NCBI RefSeq assembly: GCF_002327185.1
Contig: NZ_CP018624.1
Location: 620,001-684,000 of the forward strand
Length of the DNA stretch: 64,000 bases
Direction of reading: 5' to 3'
From: Clostridium chauvoei
GTDB lineage: Bacteria > Bacillota > Clostridia > Clostridiales > Clostridiaceae
The stretch's first letter is position 1, and every line of letters begins with the position of its first letter. The position numbers and the translations under genes were made by a program. This document shows, piece by piece, positions 28,378-37,743 of the stretch. Below the pieces are notes generated by a model. The model was not told the origin of the DNA. It did no database searches and saw only the letters and a program-made list of their open reading frames with translations.

Positions 28378-29424
28378 ATGATGATTAATAATTTAAAGTT
28401 AGACAAGGAATTGATATTGAAAATAGCAAAAGAAATATTGGAATTTGATAGTCCTACGGGATTTTGCTTCGAAATAATCAATAAAATAGAGGAATTGATA
28501 AAGGGTTACGGATATAAGTTTGAACGAACTAATAAAGGATGTGGAATAATTACTATTGAAGGAAATAGTAACGAGAAAACAGTTGGACTTTGCGCTCATG
28601 TAGATACGTTAGGTGCAATGGTAAGGTCAATTACACCTCAAGGAACTTTAAAGTTTACTATATTAGGTGGACCCATAGTACCAACATTAGATAGTGAATA
28701 CTGTAAGATAAGAACAAGAGATGGAAAGATTTATACAGGGACTTTTTTGAGTACAAGTCCTGCAGCACATGTTTTTGAAGATAGTAAATCAAAGCCTAGA
28801 GATGAAAAAAACATGGAAATCAGAATTGATGAAGTAGTAAAAAATAAACAGGATGTTTTAGAGTTAGGGATTGCTAACGGAGATTTCATATTTATTGATC
28901 CTAAAACTACAATTACTGAAAGTGGATTTATAAAGTCTAGATTTATAGATGATAAAGGTAGTGTAGCAGCATTAATAGCAATGCTAGAAGTAATGAATAG
29001 AGAAAATATAAAACCTAAGTTTACAACAAAAATATTAATTTCTATATATGAAGAAGTAGGACATGGATCATCATATATACCAAGTGATATTACTGAATTA
29101 ATAGCCGTTGATATGGGATGTATAGGTGATGATTTATCTTGTACGGAATATCAAGTAAGTATCTGTCCGAAAGATAGTAGTGGACCTTATGATTTTGGGC
29201 TAACTACAGAGTTAATAAACTTAGCAAAAAATAATAACATAGATTATGCAGTAGATATATATCCTATGTATGGATCAGATGTAAGCGCGGCATTAAAAGC
29301 AGGAAATGATGTAAGAGGAGCACTTATTGGGCCAGGAGTACATGCATCGCATGGTATGGAAAGAACACACTATATAGCACTTGAAAATACAATTAAATTA
29401 TTATATTTATACTTAACAAAATAG
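28378..29424 (+). CDS. M42 family metallopeptidase
   Basis: A 348-residue di-metal aminopeptidase of the M42 (PepA/FrvX-like) family. Seen: metal/catalytic motifs HVDTLG, FIDDKGS, YEEVGHG, AVDMG and HASHGMERTH, in the expected order. Start: ATG 28378, 5 bases behind GGAGG (the ATG at 28381 is also possible). It follows the helical-repeat gene by 31 bases and may share its transcript, but the family is common housekeeping. It ends at a terminator shared with alr. Confidence 0.9.
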   Translation: MMINNLKLDKELILKIAKEILEFDSPTGFCFEIINKIEELIKGYGYKFERTNKGCGIITIEGNSNEKTVGLCAHVDTLGAMVRSITPQGTLKFTILGGPIVPTLDSEYCKIRTRDGKIYTGTFLSTSPAAHVFEDSKSKPRDEKNMEIRIDEVVKNKQDVLELGIANGDFIFIDPKTTITESGFIKSRFIDDKGSVAALIAMLEVMNRENIKPKFTTKILISIYEEVGHGSSYIPSDITELIAVDMGCIGDDLSCTEYQVSICPKDSSGPYDFGLTTELINLAKNNNIDYAVDIYPMYGSDVSAALKAGNDVRGALIGPGVHASHGMERTHYIALENTIKLLYLYLTK

Positions 29425-29460
29425 AAAATTTTACAAACAAAATTAAAATAGTCATTACTA

Positions 29461-29498
29461 AAAGTAGGATGCTAGATTTTAGCACCCTACTTTATTTT
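29461..29498. terminator. Bidirectional terminator between M42 peptidase and alr
   Basis: AGTAGGATGCTA / TAGCACCCTACT (one mismatch) is flanked by A- and T-rich arms for both convergent genes. Confidence 0.8.
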
Positions 29499-29515
29499 AT
29501 TAAGTAAAATTAATT

Positions 29516-30673
29516 TTAAATAAAATGCTTAATAGTTACAACTTTATTGTTTTTAATATAAACTCTAGGAGCTCTTCTACCGATTAAGCAAAGAACTTCA
29601 TAATTAATAGTTCCTAGTAAATTAGCCATGTCATCAGCATCAAACTTTATGTTATTATCACTTCCAAGAAGAATAACTTCATCATTTAAATTTACATCTT
29701 TTAAGTCAGTTATATCTACCATACATTGATCCATACATACATTTCCTATTATAGGAGCAAATTGACCATTTATAATTACTTTTCCTTTATTAGACAAACC
29801 TCTTGAGTAACCATCAGCATATCCAACAGGTATAGTAGCGATTATACTTTTTCTTTTTGTTTCAAAAGTTTTACCATATCCTATAAAAGCTCCTTTATTA
29901 ACTTCTTTAATATGAACTATATTAGTTTTCCAAGTTAATACAGGCTTTAAATTAAAGTTTTCTTTAATTACTTCATCAGAAGGATAATATCCATATTGAA
30001 TAATCCCAGGACGAACATTATCAAAATGAGCATTTGGTATATCTATAATAGCAGCGCTATTAGATAAATTTCTATTTCCTACAGGTATATTATATTTTTC
30101 AATTTCACTTATAAAATCATTATAAGTTTTTAATTGGAAATTAGAATAATTTTTATCTTTATAATCAGAAGTAGAGAAGTGAGAAAAAGTGCTTTTAATT
30201 TTTAAATTAGAAAGCTTAGAAATTAAAGCTATTTCTTCTAAACTTTTAGAAGAAGGTAAAAAGCCTATTCTTCCCATTCCAGTATCTAAAGCTATATGAA
30301 TATTAATTGTTTTATTGCTTTCTTTAGCCTTATTATTTAGGGTATTAGCAAATTCTAAAGAAGATATAGTAGGTTCCATATCATAATTAATAATTGCAGC
30401 TATTGCAAATTCTTCACTAACTCCAAGTATCATTATAGGAGCTTTTATATCTGCTTCCCTAAGTTCTATGCCTTCAACAATATTAGCAACAGCTAGAGTT
30501 TCAGCTCCATTTTCTAATAGAGTTTTAGATATTTCAACAGCACCATGACCATAAGCATTAGCTTTAACTATACCTATAATTTTGCTATTACCAATATGTG
30601 ATTTTATTTCATTTATGTTATATATAAAATTATCTAAATTAATTTCTGCCCAAAATGGATGTAATAAATTCAT
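29516..30673 (-). CDS. alr: Alanine racemase
   Basis: A 385-residue PLP enzyme making D-alanine for the cell wall. Seen: PLP lysine K37 in VKANAYGHG, the second catalytic-tyrosine region IGYGKTF, and the C-terminal MDQCMVDIT / LLG / YEVLCLIGRRAPRVY signatures. The ribosome binding site AAGGAGT lies upstream on the minus strand. It is divergent from a MocR-type regulator across 122 bp with a perfect inverted repeat, so local control by that regulator is likely. Confidence 0.95.
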   Translation of the reverse strand: MNLLHPFWAEINLDNFIYNINEIKSHIGNSKIIGIVKANAYGHGAVEISKTLLENGAETLAVANIVEGIELREADIKAPIMILGVSEEFAIAAIINYDMEPTISSLEFANTLNNKAKESNKTINIHIALDTGMGRIGFLPSSKSLEEIALISKLSNLKIKSTFSHFSTSDYKDKNYSNFQLKTYNDFISEIEKYNIPVGNRNLSNSAAIIDIPNAHFDNVRPGIIQYGYYPSDEVIKENFNLKPVLTWKTNIVHIKEVNKGAFIGYGKTFETKRKSIIATIPVGYADGYSRGLSNKGKVIINGQFAPIIGNVCMDQCMVDITDLKDVNLNDEVILLGSDNNIKFDADDMANLLGTINYEVLCLIGRRAPRVYIKNNKVVTIKHFI

Positions 30674-30730
30674 TTATAAGACTCCTTATCAAAACTTGAG
30701 TTTTTTTATTTTCATTGATATTATTATAAC

Positions 30731-30764
30731 AAAAAACTGAATATGTTATAAGTATCAGTTTTTT
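30731..30764. promoter_or_regulatory. Inverted repeat between alr and the MocR-type gene
   Basis: AAAAAACTGA at 30731-30740 and TCAGTTTTTT at 30755-30764 are perfect 10-bp arms with a 14-bp spacer in the divergent promoter region. A candidate operator for the regulator. Confidence 0.55.
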
Positions 30765-30795
30765 AATATTTTATGGTGTCAGATTGGAGAATGTT

Positions 30796-32196
30796 ATGGA
30801 TATTATAACTATAAATTTAAATAGTAGTAGTGAAGTTCCTTTATATGAACAATTATATAATTATATAAAAAATGAGATTCAATCAGGTAAGATAGTATCT
30901 CATAGTAAATTACCATCTAAAAGAAAGTTAGCAAAATATCTTCAAATAAGCTTAAATACAATTGAAAGTGCTTATGAACAGTTAATGGCAGAAGGATATA
31001 TATATTCAAAGCCTAAAAAAGGTTTTTTTGTTAGTGAATTAGAGGGAGTAATACAAATAAAAAGTTCTAAAGACCCTATTAATATAGTTAATAATAAAGA
31101 AAAAGTTAAATATAAATACGAGTTTTTATCAAGTAGAGTTGATTTAGAGAGTTTTCCTTATAATATATGGAGAAAGATAATAAAAGAAATAATAGATATA
31201 GATAATAATGAATTATTACAAATAGGTCATTCTCAAGGGGATTTAAATTTAAGAGAAGCAATAGCAAAGTATTTATACTTTTCAAGGGGGGTAGTATCTC
31301 ATCCGAATCAGATTATAGTAGGAGCAGGAACAGAATATTTATTTCAAATTCTAATTAATTTAATAGGGGTAAGTAATATTTATGGAATGGAGGATCCAGG
31401 ATACTTCAAGATAAAACGAATGTTAAATACTCATGGAATATGGGCTAATGGAATTGAATTAGATAATTATGGAGTTAATATAGATAGGCTAAATGAAAGC
31501 AATGTAAATATTCTTCATATAACACCATCACATCAGTTTCCATTAGGAGTAGTTATGCCAATTAACAGAAGAATGCAATTACTTACTTGGGCAAATGAAG
31601 GTGAAGATAGATATATTATAGAAGATGATTATGATAGTGAATTTAGATTTGGAGGTAAGCCTATACCAGCCTTACAAAGTTTAGATAATAATGGAAGGGT
31701 AATTTATTTAGGAACATTTTCTAAATCTTTAGCCCCATCAATGAGAATAGGATATATGGTATTACCTGAAACTCTTCTTGAAAAATATAAAAAGCACTTT
31801 AGCTTTTATGCATGTACAGTATCACGAATAGAGCAACAAACTTTATGTAAGTTCATAGAAGAAGGTTATTTTGAGAAGCATCTAAATAAAATGAGAAATA
31901 TTTATAAAAAGAAAAGAGAAAAGCTAGTATCATTAGTAAAAGAAAATTTAAAAGATGCAGAAATAATAGGAACTAATGCAGGGTTACATTTACTATTAAG
32001 AGTGAACAATGGAATGACAGAAAGAGAGTTAGTTTCTACTGCAAAAGAAAAGGGAATTAAGGTTTTAGGATTATCTAACTCTTATATGAATAGAGAAATC
32101 TGTCAAAGTAAATCTACAATATTTTTAGGTTATGCAAGTTTAAGAGAGGAAGAATTAGAAGATGCTATAAAATTATTAAAATTAGCTTGGTATTAA
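30796..32196 (+). CDS. MocR/PdxR-type regulator (GntR HTH + aminotransferase fold)
   Basis: 466 residues. Seen: an N-terminal GntR winged helix (PLYEQLYNYIKNEI, KLPSKRKLAKYLQIS) at about 10-75, then a class I aminotransferase domain with the PLP-lysine context YLGTFSKSLAPSMRIGY. ATG 30796 was chosen because GGAG is 6 bases upstream; the TTG at 30784 lies before it. MocR proteins sense PLP with an amine or amino acid. The divergent alr suggests D-/L-alanine or cell-wall precursor sensing, like DdlR-type regulators (inference); it could also regulate B6 uptake. Confidence 0.88.
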   Translation: MDIITINLNSSSEVPLYEQLYNYIKNEIQSGKIVSHSKLPSKRKLAKYLQISLNTIESAYEQLMAEGYIYSKPKKGFFVSELEGVIQIKSSKDPINIVNNKEKVKYKYEFLSSRVDLESFPYNIWRKIIKEIIDIDNNELLQIGHSQGDLNLREAIAKYLYFSRGVVSHPNQIIVGAGTEYLFQILINLIGVSNIYGMEDPGYFKIKRMLNTHGIWANGIELDNYGVNIDRLNESNVNILHITPSHQFPLGVVMPINRRMQLLTWANEGEDRYIIEDDYDSEFRFGGKPIPALQSLDNNGRVIYLGTFSKSLAPSMRIGYMVLPETLLEKYKKHFSFYACTVSRIEQQTLCKFIEEGYFEKHLNKMRNIYKKKREKLVSLVKENLKDAEIIGTNAGLHLLLRVNNGMTERELVSTAKEKGIKVLGLSNSYMNREICQSKSTIFLGYASLREEELEDAIKLLKLAWY

Positions 32197-32240
32197 AAAT
32201 TATCTAAACACAAAAATAATTTATTGTTTTTGGAATATTT

Positions 32241-32657
32241 ATGACATGTAAAGTTTTTTATAATACAATTTTTTATAATGAGAGTTATTTAAATGCTAAC
32301 GAAAAAGTTGTTTTTGGAGTTTTATTAACAATAGGAATTAGTAGTTTGTTTTTAATAGTTTTAGAGCTTAGAAAAATAATAGTAACTTTAATAGAAAGTG
32401 ATCCATTTGTAAGAAAAAATGTAGACTCTTTTAAGAAAATATCTATGGAATCATTTGTTATATCAGTATGTTATATAATTAATTTTATTTTTAATTTAAA
32501 TTTAAAAAACTTCAAATTTATATATGTAGACAATAAAGGGATACATACAGATATGAAATTTTTAATTTTTTTATTTGCAGGTATATTCATATTTATATTA
32601 GCTAAGGTTTTTGAAAAGGCAGTAGAATTTAAGGAAGAAAATGATTTTACTGTATAG
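32241..32657 (+). CDS. DUF2975-type membrane protein
   Basis: A 138-residue protein with about three hydrophobic helices (about 24-50, 70-90, 108-127). The ELRKIIVTLIESDPFVRKNV stretch is the family's conserved part. It lacks the first TM helix usual for DUF2975 and has a poor ribosome binding site, so the annotated start may be wrong or the N-terminus eroded. It overlaps the region just upstream of a small HTH gene, a known pairing for this family. Function unknown; probably a membrane partner of the regulator. Confidence 0.7.
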   Translation: MTCKVFYNTIFYNESYLNANEKVVFGVLLTIGISSLFLIVLELRKIIVTLIESDPFVRKNVDSFKKISMESFVISVCYIINFIFNLNLKNFKFIYVDNKGIHTDMKFLIFLFAGIFIFILAKVFEKAVEFKEENDFTV

Positions 32658-32673
32658 AATAAAGGAGAAATTG

Positions 32674-32877
32674 ATGAAGATAGTTGTTAATTTAGATGTA
32701 ATGATGGCTAAAAGAAAAATTTCATTAAATGAATTAGCAGAAAGAGTTGGTATAACCAATCCTAATCTTTCTATACTTAAAAATAATAAAGCAAAGGCCA
32801 TAAGATTTTCTACATTAGAAGCAATATGTAGAGAGTTAAATTGTCAGCCTGGAGATATATTAGAGTATATTGACTAG
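32674..32877 (+). CDS. Small Cro/CI-type HTH regulator (YozG-like)
   Basis: 67 residues (MKIVVNLDVMMAKRKISLNELAERVG...). Seen: helix-turn-helix LNELAERVGITNPNLSILKNN, with the tail GDILEYID typical of the YozG-like family that pairs with DUF2975. AAAGGAGA precedes the ATG. The stop codon is the insertion point of an IS: TA from the target site plus G from the IS makes TAG; without the IS the codon would be TAA. The protein sequence is therefore unchanged by the insertion. Confidence 0.88.
   Translation: MKIVVNLDVMMAKRKISLNELAERVGITNPNLSILKNNKAKAIRFSTLEAICRELNCQPGDILEYID
32869..32876. repeat. Target-site duplication, left (ATTGACTA)
   Basis: 8-bp direct repeat bordering the complete IS. The other copy is at 34632-34639. 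Confidence 0.9.
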
Positions 32878-34631
32878 ATAGTGTAAAGTTTCGTATGAAA
32901 AAATAGCTTATGGCTAATTTGGAATAATAGTTAAAAATATCTTTATAATATCTAAGAAAATTTTAAAATTGAATATGCTAAAAAGACCTTCGGTAACGGA
33001 GGCAAAAACTTAATCAATATTTGATTTTATGATTTATCAAGAAGTTTGTGATTCTTGCATATGTAATATGGTTTGTTGACCGAGACTGATAAGAATTTGC
33101 CACTTTGCAGACATATTGTCAATACCATCTAGTTGCTTTAATTCGTTTAAAGGACGCCAGTAATTGTAAGGATGCGGGCGTAAGAAGTTGTAATAAGCAA
33201 CCCAAAGGGAGAAGCCATAAAGAGCACCTTCATCACTTCCATAACCACAGGTACCCCTGTAGGAAGATTTAAAGGTACGGTTTAAACGCTCTACAACTTG
33301 CTTAACCCAACGAAATTCTTCAGATACTGGATCATCGTTAGTAAGTCCGATAACTTGAGTTAGATTAAATTCTTTATTTTTTTCTAATTCAAATTGTTGC
33401 TTCGCTAACGGATATGAACTGTAACCATCGGCAACGAAGTTTAAAGCTTTTCCAGGGAAGTCTTTAAACTTATCAAAAGCCATACGCATTGCTAGTATAC
33501 AAGGGCCAGTATCTCTTGTATCAGATACTTGATAACCTAGAATAGACCTTTTACAAGCATCCATTACAATCCAGACATAATGCTTAATGCCTTTTACTTT
33601 TATATAAGTTTCATCGGCAGAAAGTATTTTAGAGGGTTTGTAATCAAAGGTATCAACAAACGGCTTAATAACAGCAGCTGCTGTTAGAGCATAATTAGCA
33701 ACAGTTCTATGTGAAATTTTTATTCCATGAACTTCTTTTAAAACATGAGCTGTTTGTCTTGTAGACATTTTACAATTAACGTGATAAGTCAAGCATAGTC
33801 CCATTATATGCGGGCTAAACTTCTTAAAACTAAATCCGGTAGCATGTTTTGATATTGGATATAGATCCATTTTAAAGAAGTTAATATTAAATTCACGATA
33901 TATGTAATGAAGCTTATACTTGTATTTATCACAAGGATCAATATTCTTTGGAAGATTCTTAAGATTTCTTTGATAGTATAAGCATTTAGAATTATTGCAT
34001 TTATGTATTTTAAAGTGCTTGCGTTGCTTTTGTTCCGTAAGCGTAGCACCGCAATAAGGACATATAAATACTATTGGTTTAGTTGTGTGATTAGTTTCTT
34101 TAAATGTAAGACCACAAACTTTACATTGAAACTGTCCTTTACTGCCATTGTTATCGTATATATATTCATGTGGTGCACCACACTTAGGACATTTAGTTTT
34201 TTTAGGGATAGACTTCCCGTTCCGTCTTTGGACGGGTTTTACGGTCTTGTTATATTTATGTTTGTAATAAGCTAAAAGTAATATATAGTCTACCTTTTCA
34301 AATCTAATAATTGTGGGTAGCTTATCTACTTTGAATTTTTGGTATTCTGGACTATTAGAATCATCAAATATCATCTGGTTAAGTGGAATATGTTTTGAGA
34401 TGAATAAAAGTAATTGACCGATAATGGCAATTAAATATTGATTATAAGTAATTAAATAAGTTATAATTGAATCCATAATAACGACATCCTTTCATGTATG
34501 ATTTTGTTTGGTTAGAGATTCAATTTTAACATGAAATTAGGGGGTCGTTATTTTTTTATACAAAAAAACTGGCGAAACCTTGATATATAAAGATTTAAAA
34601 AGAAAAGTAGTGTAAAAAACTTTACACTAAC
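32877..34631 (-). mobile_element. Complete IS6-like insertion sequence with zinc-ribbon DDE transposase
   Basis: 1755 bp. Terminal repeats GATAGTGTAAAGTTT (32877-32891) and the reverse complement of 34617-34631 (GTTAGTGTAAAGTTT) match at 14 of 15 bases. ATTGACTA is duplicated on both sides; 8 bp is the usual duplication for IS6-type elements. One transposase gene on the minus strand. A second, deleted relative is at 8311-9114. Confidence 0.9.
33037..34476 (-). CDS. DDE transposase with N-terminal zinc ribbons (IS6/IS240-like)
   Basis: 479 residues. Seen: two zinc-ribbon units near the N-terminus (CPKCGAPHEY ... CKVCGLTF and CPYCGATL ... CNNSKC), an HTH-like stretch (STRQTAHVLKEVHGIKISHRTVANY) and a DDE core with D in LSADETYIKVKG, D in FVADGYSSYP and E in VVERLNRTFK, followed by YYNFLRPHPY. 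It is about twice the length of classic IS6 transposases because of the N-terminal extension. No frameshift, so it is probably active. It is transcribed against the interrupted operon. Confidence 0.9.
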   Translation of the reverse strand: MDSIITYLITYNQYLIAIIGQLLLFISKHIPLNQMIFDDSNSPEYQKFKVDKLPTIIRFEKVDYILLLAYYKHKYNKTVKPVQRRNGKSIPKKTKCPKCGAPHEYIYDNNGSKGQFQCKVCGLTFKETNHTTKPIVFICPYCGATLTEQKQRKHFKIHKCNNSKCLYYQRNLKNLPKNIDPCDKYKYKLHYIYREFNINFFKMDLYPISKHATGFSFKKFSPHIMGLCLTYHVNCKMSTRQTAHVLKEVHGIKISHRTVANYALTAAAVIKPFVDTFDYKPSKILSADETYIKVKGIKHYVWIVMDACKRSILGYQVSDTRDTGPCILAMRMAFDKFKDFPGKALNFVADGYSSYPLAKQQFELEKNKEFNLTQVIGLTNDDPVSEEFRWVKQVVERLNRTFKSSYRGTCGYGSDEGALYGFSLWVAYYNFLRPHPYNYWRPLNELKQLDGIDNMSAKWQILISLGQQTILHMQESQTS

Positions 34632-34639
34632 ATTGACTA
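34632..34639. repeat. Target-site duplication, right (ATTGACTA)
   Basis: Right copy of the 8-bp duplication. The next gene's ribosome binding site AAGGGAGAGAG starts directly behind it. Confidence 0.9.
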
Positions 34640-34654
34640 AAAGGGAGAGAGTTT

Positions 34655-36002
34655 ATGAGAAAAAATAGTTATTTGGTGATTTTAAAAGGAGAGAAAATAT
34701 TAGTATTTAATAAATCAGAAGAAAGATATTTAAAATTAGATATAGATAATGAAGATGGGGAAGATACATTTTCAAATAAATGGATAGAAAAAAATTTAGA
34801 TGATTATAATAAAGAAATCTTTAAATTTTCAAAGGATATATTTATAGAGGGAAGTTTATCTAGAGTCTTATTTATAGATGCTACAAACAGTAATTTAGAT
34901 ATTAAAAGTGAAGTTAGGGAATATGTAAAATTTAAAAATATATTTTTTGGAGAAACCATAAGTTATAATGAAAAAGTTATTTTAAATTCTATTTTTCTTG
35001 AGTGTAGGGAGAAAAGTTATAATTCTTTTGCCGTAGAATCTATTAAAAATATTTTATATAAAAATAAAGTTATACAACCTAAAAAGAAAAACGTAATAGA
35101 TGAAAGTGTTGATAAAAATAAGATTAAAATACTTGCAATATTAACGTTAATTATAGGCTTTTTAACGTATAAGTTTTTCTTTGGATATTTAGGTATTTCA
35201 GTAGGGATATTTATAACCTATTTAACTTTAATATTTTTTATTATAAATGGTGTGAAAAATAAAAATATAATGGGATTCTTTTTAATAGGAGTAAGTCTTA
35301 TATTATCCTTTAGTTATGGAATTTTTACAAATATTATATTCAGAATTTTCAATATATTATTAGTGCCTATTAGTTTGTTTTCGGGGTTTTTACTTTTAAA
35401 TTATTCTGATATACCTTTAAAGCTAAATAGCTTTATTAGTATATTTTTAGAACGAATATTAGATTTACCGTTAGTTAATTCTTTTAATATATCAAAAATA
35501 TTAAAATCAGCAACAAAAGAAGGAGATAAAGTAAAGAATAAAAGTAATATTAGAGCTATAACTACAGGATTAATTATATCAATTCCTATTTTAATAATTC
35601 TTTCTATGATATTAGCAGGAGCAGATAATATGTTTAATTATTATATAGCTAATATAGTAAAGTATATTAATGTAGATAATATAGTTACAATAGTTTTTAA
35701 GCTTTTAGTATCTTTAGTGGGAATGGCATTTTTATATAGTAGGAGCTATTATATATGTAGGATTAAATTATTCAAATTTAGATAATTATATTGTAAAAAA
35801 GAATATTGATGCTAAAAATTTAGAAAGTGAGGTAGATAATGCATATCTAACAACATTATCTTTAGATGCTTATAAATCTATGTTAGAAGGAAAAAGCAGA
35901 GGGATAATATCAGATGAGGAATATAAAGTTTGGAAGTATAAAGGTACAACTAAACATTCATATTGGTATGAATATAATTATTTTTATAATAAACAAAAAT
36001 AA
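34655..36002 (+). pseudogene. DUF4173-type membrane protein gene, internally deleted and frameshifted
   Basis: The first frame gives 376 residues: a soluble N-terminal part, then hydrophobic helices from about 150. It ends abruptly after VSLVGMAFLYS with out-of-frame residues (RSYYICRIKLFKFR). From about 35730 the next frame reads as a convincing DUF4173-like C-terminus (IVGAIIYVGLNYSNLDNYIVKKNIDAK ... EYNYFYNKQK) up to TAA at 36000-36002. TM helices normally found between these parts seem missing, so the break looks like an internal deletion plus frameshift rather than a single-base slip. It was the third gene of the DUF2975-HTH operon, now cut off by the IS. Confidence 0.75.
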
Positions 36003-36124
36003 ATTAGGTGACTAACATTTATAAAATCTAATAACTTGTGTTAATTTTCTGCAAATTATACTTTTCATTGCTAAATATAATGTATAATAAAGATACTTAA
36101 AAATATTGGGATGGGGGAATTAGG

Positions 36125-36439
36125 ATGAGAATAGATTTTAGAAATGTTGGGAAAAGCAAAATCTATATAAATACTGATAATAAAGAATATATAGAGGTTT
36201 GTGATATTTTAGGAAATGTTTATAAGGTAAAGAGAGAAAATATAATAGATGTAAATTTTATTCCAGATAATGTAGCAATTACCATAATGGGATTACCTAC
36301 TTCACGTTTTAAATCAACTTTAAAAATAAATTTTAAAGATAATAAAGGAAAAGGTGAAGAAAAATTAGTTATATATAGTGATGCAAGTAAGTTACTTGTA
36401 GAAAATGCTTATAAAGAAATAATGAATTGGATAAATTAA
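36125..36439 (+). CDS. Hypothetical protein, 104 aa
   Basis: A small soluble protein with a mostly beta-strand pattern (IYINTDNKEYIEVCDILGNVYKVKRENI). No recognised domain, signal or TM segment. A clean ribosome binding site (GGGGGAAT) precedes the ATG, TATAAT-like sequences lie 35-50 bases upstream and a strong terminator follows, so it is a monocistronic, probably expressed gene of unknown role. Confidence 0.65.
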   Translation: MRIDFRNVGKSKIYINTDNKEYIEVCDILGNVYKVKRENIIDVNFIPDNVAITIMGLPTSRFKSTLKINFKDNKGKGEEKLVIYSDASKLLVENAYKEIMNWIN

Positions 36440-36450
36440 AATTAGGAATT

Positions 36451-36488
36451 AAACCATAGAACTGTTAAAAATTCTATGGTTTTTTTTA
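36451..36488 (+). terminator. Terminator after the 104-aa gene
   Basis: AAACCATAGAA / TTCTATGGTTT perfect stem with a run of T. Confidence 0.9.
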
Positions 36489-36556
36489 TTGAGTATTAAT
36501 AGATAAAGGTGTATTATAGAGATATTTGATTAGAAATAAGCTTAGGTGGAGATTGT

Positions 36557-37609
36557 ATGTTAAGTAAAGAACTAGCACAAAATATAGTAGACAAAATGAT
36601 GGATGTTATTCCTTATAACGTAAATGTAATGGATTATAAAGGAAAAATAATAGGAAGTGGTGATTATTTAAGAATAGGAAATGTACATGAGGGAGCTAAA
36701 AAAGCTTTAAAAGAAAAACGGGTAATTGAAATATATGAAAGAGTTGATAATAGTAGACCAGGAGTTAATACACCTATAATTTTTAGGGGTGAGATTATTG
36801 GCGTTATTGGAATAACAGGAAATCCAGATGAAGTAAGACAATTTAGTAAATTAGTTAGTGTAACAACAGAGTTACTTATTAACCAAGAATACACGTTAAA
36901 TCAACATATGATAAAGCAAAAGCTAAAAGAAGAATTTGTTTATGAGTGGATATATTTAAAAGAAGAGTATAATAGAGATTTTATTAGTAGAGGAAAATCC
37001 TTAGGAATAGATGTTAACTTAGAGAGAATAGTTGTAGTTGTAGAAAATGAAAGGGAAAAATTCAAAGAACTTAGAGGATTTGTTAAAGAAGATGAATATT
37101 ATATTAAATTCTCTCCAAATAGACTAGCGCTAATATTGAGAAATAAAAAGAATTTGTTTTCTAGAATTGATAGTATAAGAGAATTTATGGATGAATCTAT
37201 AACTAAAATTGGAGTAGGAACAGTACATAGTAAACTTATTGAATCTTTATCAGAAGCTATACAGTCCTTGGAAATAGGTAAAAAATTATATAAAAATAAT
37301 TTTATAAATAATTATGATAAAATAAGTCTTTTTTATAAAGGAGAAGAGTTATTTGATATAACTGAATGTAAAAATATAATTTATAAAATAGAAAGAGAAG
37401 GAAGTGATTTGAATCTTTTAGAAACTTTTTTATGTTATATGGAAATGAATGGAGAAAAACAAAAAGTAGCTAAAGAAATATATATACATAGAAATACTTT
37501 AAATTATAGATTAGAAAAAATTGAAGAAATTACAGGGCTACATTTTAATAATTATTTAGAATTTTTCCAACTACTTTTAGCATATATAAGTTATAAATTA
37601 AAGGTTTAA
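36557..37609 (+). CDS. cdaR: CdaR-family sugar-diacid/glycerate-responsive regulator
   Basis: 350 residues. Seen: an N-terminal sugar-diacid recognition domain (LAQNIVDKMMDVIPYNVNVM ... GVNTPIIFRGEIIGVIGITG, about 5-135) and a C-terminal PucR-type helix-turn-helix (VAKEIYIHRNTLNYRLEKIE, about 310-330). It lies directly before the permease and glycerate kinase genes, so it is the likely activator of glycerate (or glucarate-type) use. GGTGGAGA precedes the ATG. Confidence 0.88.
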   Translation: MLSKELAQNIVDKMMDVIPYNVNVMDYKGKIIGSGDYLRIGNVHEGAKKALKEKRVIEIYERVDNSRPGVNTPIIFRGEIIGVIGITGNPDEVRQFSKLVSVTTELLINQEYTLNQHMIKQKLKEEFVYEWIYLKEEYNRDFISRGKSLGIDVNLERIVVVVENEREKFKELRGFVKEDEYYIKFSPNRLALILRNKKNLFSRIDSIREFMDESITKIGVGTVHSKLIESLSEAIQSLEIGKKLYKNNFINNYDKISLFYKGEELFDITECKNIIYKIEREGSDLNLLETFLCYMEMNGEKQKVAKEIYIHRNTLNYRLEKIEEITGLHFNNYLEFFQLLLAYISYKLKV

Positions 37610-37625
37610 TTGTGCAAATGCACAA
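37610..37625. promoter_or_regulatory. Perfect palindrome TTGTGCAAATGCACAA, candidate CdaR operator
   Basis: 7-bp arms TTGTGCA/TGCACAA with a 2-bp centre lie immediately behind the cdaR stop codon and about 118 bases before the permease start. No second copy was seen before cdaR. Confidence 0.55.
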
Positions 37626-37743
37626 AAATATAAAATCTTCTTTCGTCTAAGAAACAATGTATTTTGATGGGAAAACATTTACAATATCTTTATTAATTAA
37701 ATTATAAAAATGACAATATAGATGAGTGAAGGGAGATAATATA

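Noticed and set aside
28378-29424. M42 peptidase as a part of the defence cassette
   Set aside because: All catalytic motifs match the ordinary housekeeping family, and the only link to the cassette is closeness (31 bases).
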